Origin: Candidatus Thiovulum imperiosus
GTDB taxonomy: Bacteria > Campylobacterota > Campylobacteria > Campylobacterales > Thiovulaceae
Assembly: GCA_024281175.1 (NCBI GenBank)
Contig: JAMJTW010000028.1
Span: 62,001 to 126,000, forward strand
Direction: 5' to 3'
Length of the DNA stretch: 64,000 nt
The notes below the pieces were generated by a model. That model worked only from the letters and a program-made list of their open reading frames with translations, did not search any database and was not told the origin of the DNA. Positions within the stretch are counted from its first letter, which is position 1; each line of letters starts with the position of its first letter. Position numbers and translations under genes: made by a program. Positions 61,785-64,000 of the stretch are shown here, piece by piece.

Positions 61785-62989
61785 CAAATTATGATGATTG
61801 TATAAAGTGTGGAAAGTGCATTCCAACTTGCACAGTTCACATCTCAAATCCTGATGAGGTTACTTCTCCAAGAGGATTTTTAGCTCTTCTCGGAGAGTAT
61901 CATGCTGGAAATTTGGAGTTAGATAAAGAGGTCAAGTCTATTTTTGAAAGCTGTTTCCTCTGCACAAATTGTGTTGAAGCGTGTCCAAAATCTATTCAAA
62001 CAGATTTCTTTATAGAAAATATCCGAAAAGAGATTGGTGAGAAGTTTGGAATTGCTTGGTGGAAAAGAGCTTTCTTCTATCTCCTCCGAAATAGAAAAGT
62101 GATGGATATCTTCTTTAAAACTGGATACTCTTTCCAGAGTTGCAAAAGTGTAATGCCTGAAAAGAGTTCTCTAAAACTTCCACTTGTAAAACGAACAGTT
62201 CCAAGTATCTCTAAAAAGTCATTTCTAAACTCCTACCCTGAATTTATCGACAATGGCGGAACTAAAACAGTAGCAATTTTTATAGGCTGTCTTGCAAATT
62301 ACAACTATACAGATATTGGAAAATCTCTACTTCAAATTTTGAGACATCTGGACTACAATGTATTTCTTGCAAAAAATCAAGTCTGTTGTGGTGCTCCAGC
62401 CTATTTTACTGGAGATTTTAAAACAGTTGATTACCTTTCAAAAACAAATATCTCCTATTTTGAAACTTTTATCTCTGAAGTTGAGGCAATACTAATTCCT
62501 GAAGCAACATGTTCAGCGATGATAAGAGTAGATTATGAACACTATTTCCAAGACCAGCCAGAGTGGAGAGAGAGAGTTAGAAAGTTAGGAAAGAAAATAT
62601 TTCTTGCAACAGAGTGGATTTACACAAAAAGTCCAAAATTGGGAAAGGTTTCTAGTAGTGTTACTTATCACGATCCTTGTCACTCTCGAAAAATGCAAGG
62701 AGTTTGGGAAGAGCCGAGAGAACTGCTTAAAGATAGTTACGACCTCATCGAAATGAAAGACCCTAACCACTGTTGCGGTTTTGGAGGTATCACAATGCAG
62801 ACTGAAAAGTATCATCTTGCAAAAAAGATTGGAGATAGCAAGGCGGAAATGGTAAAAGATACTGGTGCTGAAATCGTTTCGGCAGAGTGTTCAGCATGTC
62901 GAGTTCAAATTACAGATAGTCTTGAGAGAAATGGAGTTGAAACTATCTTTAAAAATCCAATTGAACTTATAGCAGATGCTATAAAATAG
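61781..62989 (+). CDS. (Fe-S)-binding protein, glycolate oxidase GlcF-like
   Basis: [29 protein letters not shown], two CCG domains ([22 protein letters not shown]). Confidence 0.9.
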   Translation: MTNYDDCIKCGKCIPTCTVHISNPDEVTSPRGFLALLGEYHAGNLELDKEVKSIFESCFLCTNCVEACPKSIQTDFFIENIRKEIGEKFGIAWWKRAFFYLLRNRKVMDIFFKTGYSFQSCKSVMPEKSSLKLPLVKRTVPSISKKSFLNSYPEFIDNGGTKTVAIFIGCLANYNYTDIGKSLLQILRHLDYNVFLAKNQVCCGAPAYFTGDFKTVDYLSKTNISYFETFISEVEAILIPEATCSAMIRVDYEHYFQDQPEWRERVRKLGKKIFLATEWIYTKSPKLGKVSSSVTYHDPCHSRKMQGVWEEPRELLKDSYDLIEMKDPNHCCGFGGITMQTEKYHLAKKIGDSKAEMVKDTGAEIVSAECSACRVQITDSLERNGVETIFKNPIELIADAIK

Positions 62990-62991
62990 TT

Positions 62992-63780
62992 TTACTCCAA
63001 GTAGACTCGACCATCTCTAATTGCAATTTTCCCATCTAATTCATACTCAAAAACTTTATCTCCAAACTTCTGAAAAAGCTCTTCATAAGTTGGAGAGTTT
63101 TTACAAAATTGTAAAAATGGATCTATCTCTTTAGATTTCTCTTCAACACTTTCAAGACCGTAAAGAGTCGCCATGTTATCGACAAAACTATCTAAGTTGT
63201 AGATAGCTTTTCCAAGTCCAAGTTCTAAATATCGATTTGTCTCCTCAGACTCTCCAAGTCGATGAGGTAAGAAAAATAGCTCTTTTCCCTCCTCTTTTGC
63301 AATTCTCATTGTTTGAGCAGTACCACTTTTTAAATCAGCTTCTCCAATAATTATAAAATCAGCCAACCCAACCATAAGTCGATTTCTATGAACAAATCTT
63401 TTTGGATGTGCAGGAACATTTTTCTCATATTCAGAGAGAAGTAGAGCCTCTTTTTCCATCTCTAAAATTAAATCCTTATTTGTTTTTGGATAGATGATAT
63501 CAAGAGAGTTTGCCATAACAGATATTGTATTTGGAAAAGCTCCTCGATGAGCTATGATATCTGTTCCAATTGCTCCACCACTTACAACTACAAATCCTCT
63601 TTTTGAAAGTAACTTTGAGAGATTGTAAACTGTATTTCTGGTGTATTGGGAAATTCTCCTACCTCCAACAATAGCCACTTTTGGAGAGTCAAGAAGTTCT
63701 AAATTTCCAGAGTAGAAAAGCTCTTTTGGAGCTCTTTTCACTTCTCTAAGATAGATAGGAATTTCAGGAACTCTATTCAT
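62992..63780 (-). CDS. dprA: DNA processing protein DprA
   Basis: KVAIVGGRRISQYTR, VVVSGGAIGTDIIAHRGAF, FVHRNRLMVGLADFIIIGEADLKSGTAQTMRIA. Confidence 0.93.
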   Translation of the reverse strand: MNRVPEIPIYLREVKRAPKELFYSGNLELLDSPKVAIVGGRRISQYTRNTVYNLSKLLSKRGFVVVSGGAIGTDIIAHRGAFPNTISVMANSLDIIYPKTNKDLILEMEKEALLLSEYEKNVPAHPKRFVHRNRLMVGLADFIIIGEADLKSGTAQTMRIAKEEGKELFFLPHRLGESEETNRYLELGLGKAIYNLDSFVDNMATLYGLESVEEKSKEIDPFLQFCKNSPTYEELFQKFGDKVFEYELDGKIAIRDGRVYLE

Positions 63781-64000
63781 GTTTCTGAAAGAGGAAGAAA
63801 CTTTTTCACATCAGGGTCATAGTACTCTATTTCTCCACTCTCTATATGATAGTACCAGCCGTGAATATAGATTTCATTACTTTCAACTTTTCTCTTAATT
63901 TCAGGATAAGTTAAAAGATTTTCCAGTTGGGAGAGAATTGAAAATTTCTCAGTAATTCTATATAAGTCATCACCACTCATATTTGTAGCTACTGCCCTGT
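63777..64000 (-). CDS. Beta-carbonic anhydrase, C-terminal fragment (continues beyond window)
   Basis: Frame stays open to the window edge; ...QLENLLTYPEIKRKVESNEIYIHGWYYHIESGEIEYYDPD is the beta-CA C-terminus. Confidence 0.85.
   Translation of the reverse strand, partial: RAVATNMSGDDLYRITEKFSILSQLENLLTYPEIKRKVESNEIYIHGWYYHIESGEIEYYDPDVKKFLPLSET

Overview
The window is AT-rich bacterial chromosome. Gene content (atypical CheZ-like phosphatases, F0F1 ATPase with paired b/b' subunits, gatB, acs, GGDEF regulators, very dense packing) suggests Campylobacterota (Epsilonproteobacteria), but this is inference. Most of it is ordinary core genome: ispE, gmhB, tRNA-Ser(GCU), sppA-like, accB/accC, acs, CDF efflux, ridA, ftsY, purT, coaE, atpF'-F-H-A-G-D, ilvA, gatB, thrB, dprA and a carbonic anhydrase fragment. 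The most interesting region is an accessory island at about 25.3-31.6 kb, directly downstream of atpD. It appears to contain two parallel units. Each has a BRO-N-type protein (-), a gene carrying an HTH domain (-), an intergenic dyad, a divergent cargo gene (+), a cargo stop codon in a shared TAATTTCCCC hairpin, and an atpD 3' end. Unit 1 carries a HigBA-like toxin-antitoxin pair and ends in a truncated atpD copy. Unit 2 carries a 639-aa protein with a DUF1524/GmrSD-C-like HNH motif and ends at the intact atpD. The two BRO proteins share a nearly identical C-terminal half but have different N-terminal domains. The two HTH genes share an identical 56-bp block, one of them fused behind a leucine-rich-repeat domain. 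A degenerate higA scar lies left of unit 1. No integrase or transposase is visible. Other notable items are a MITE-like inverted-repeat element in two copies, and a cluster of very large secreted/lipoprotein genes with Cys-loop and PKD-like repeats at 47-58.8 kb.
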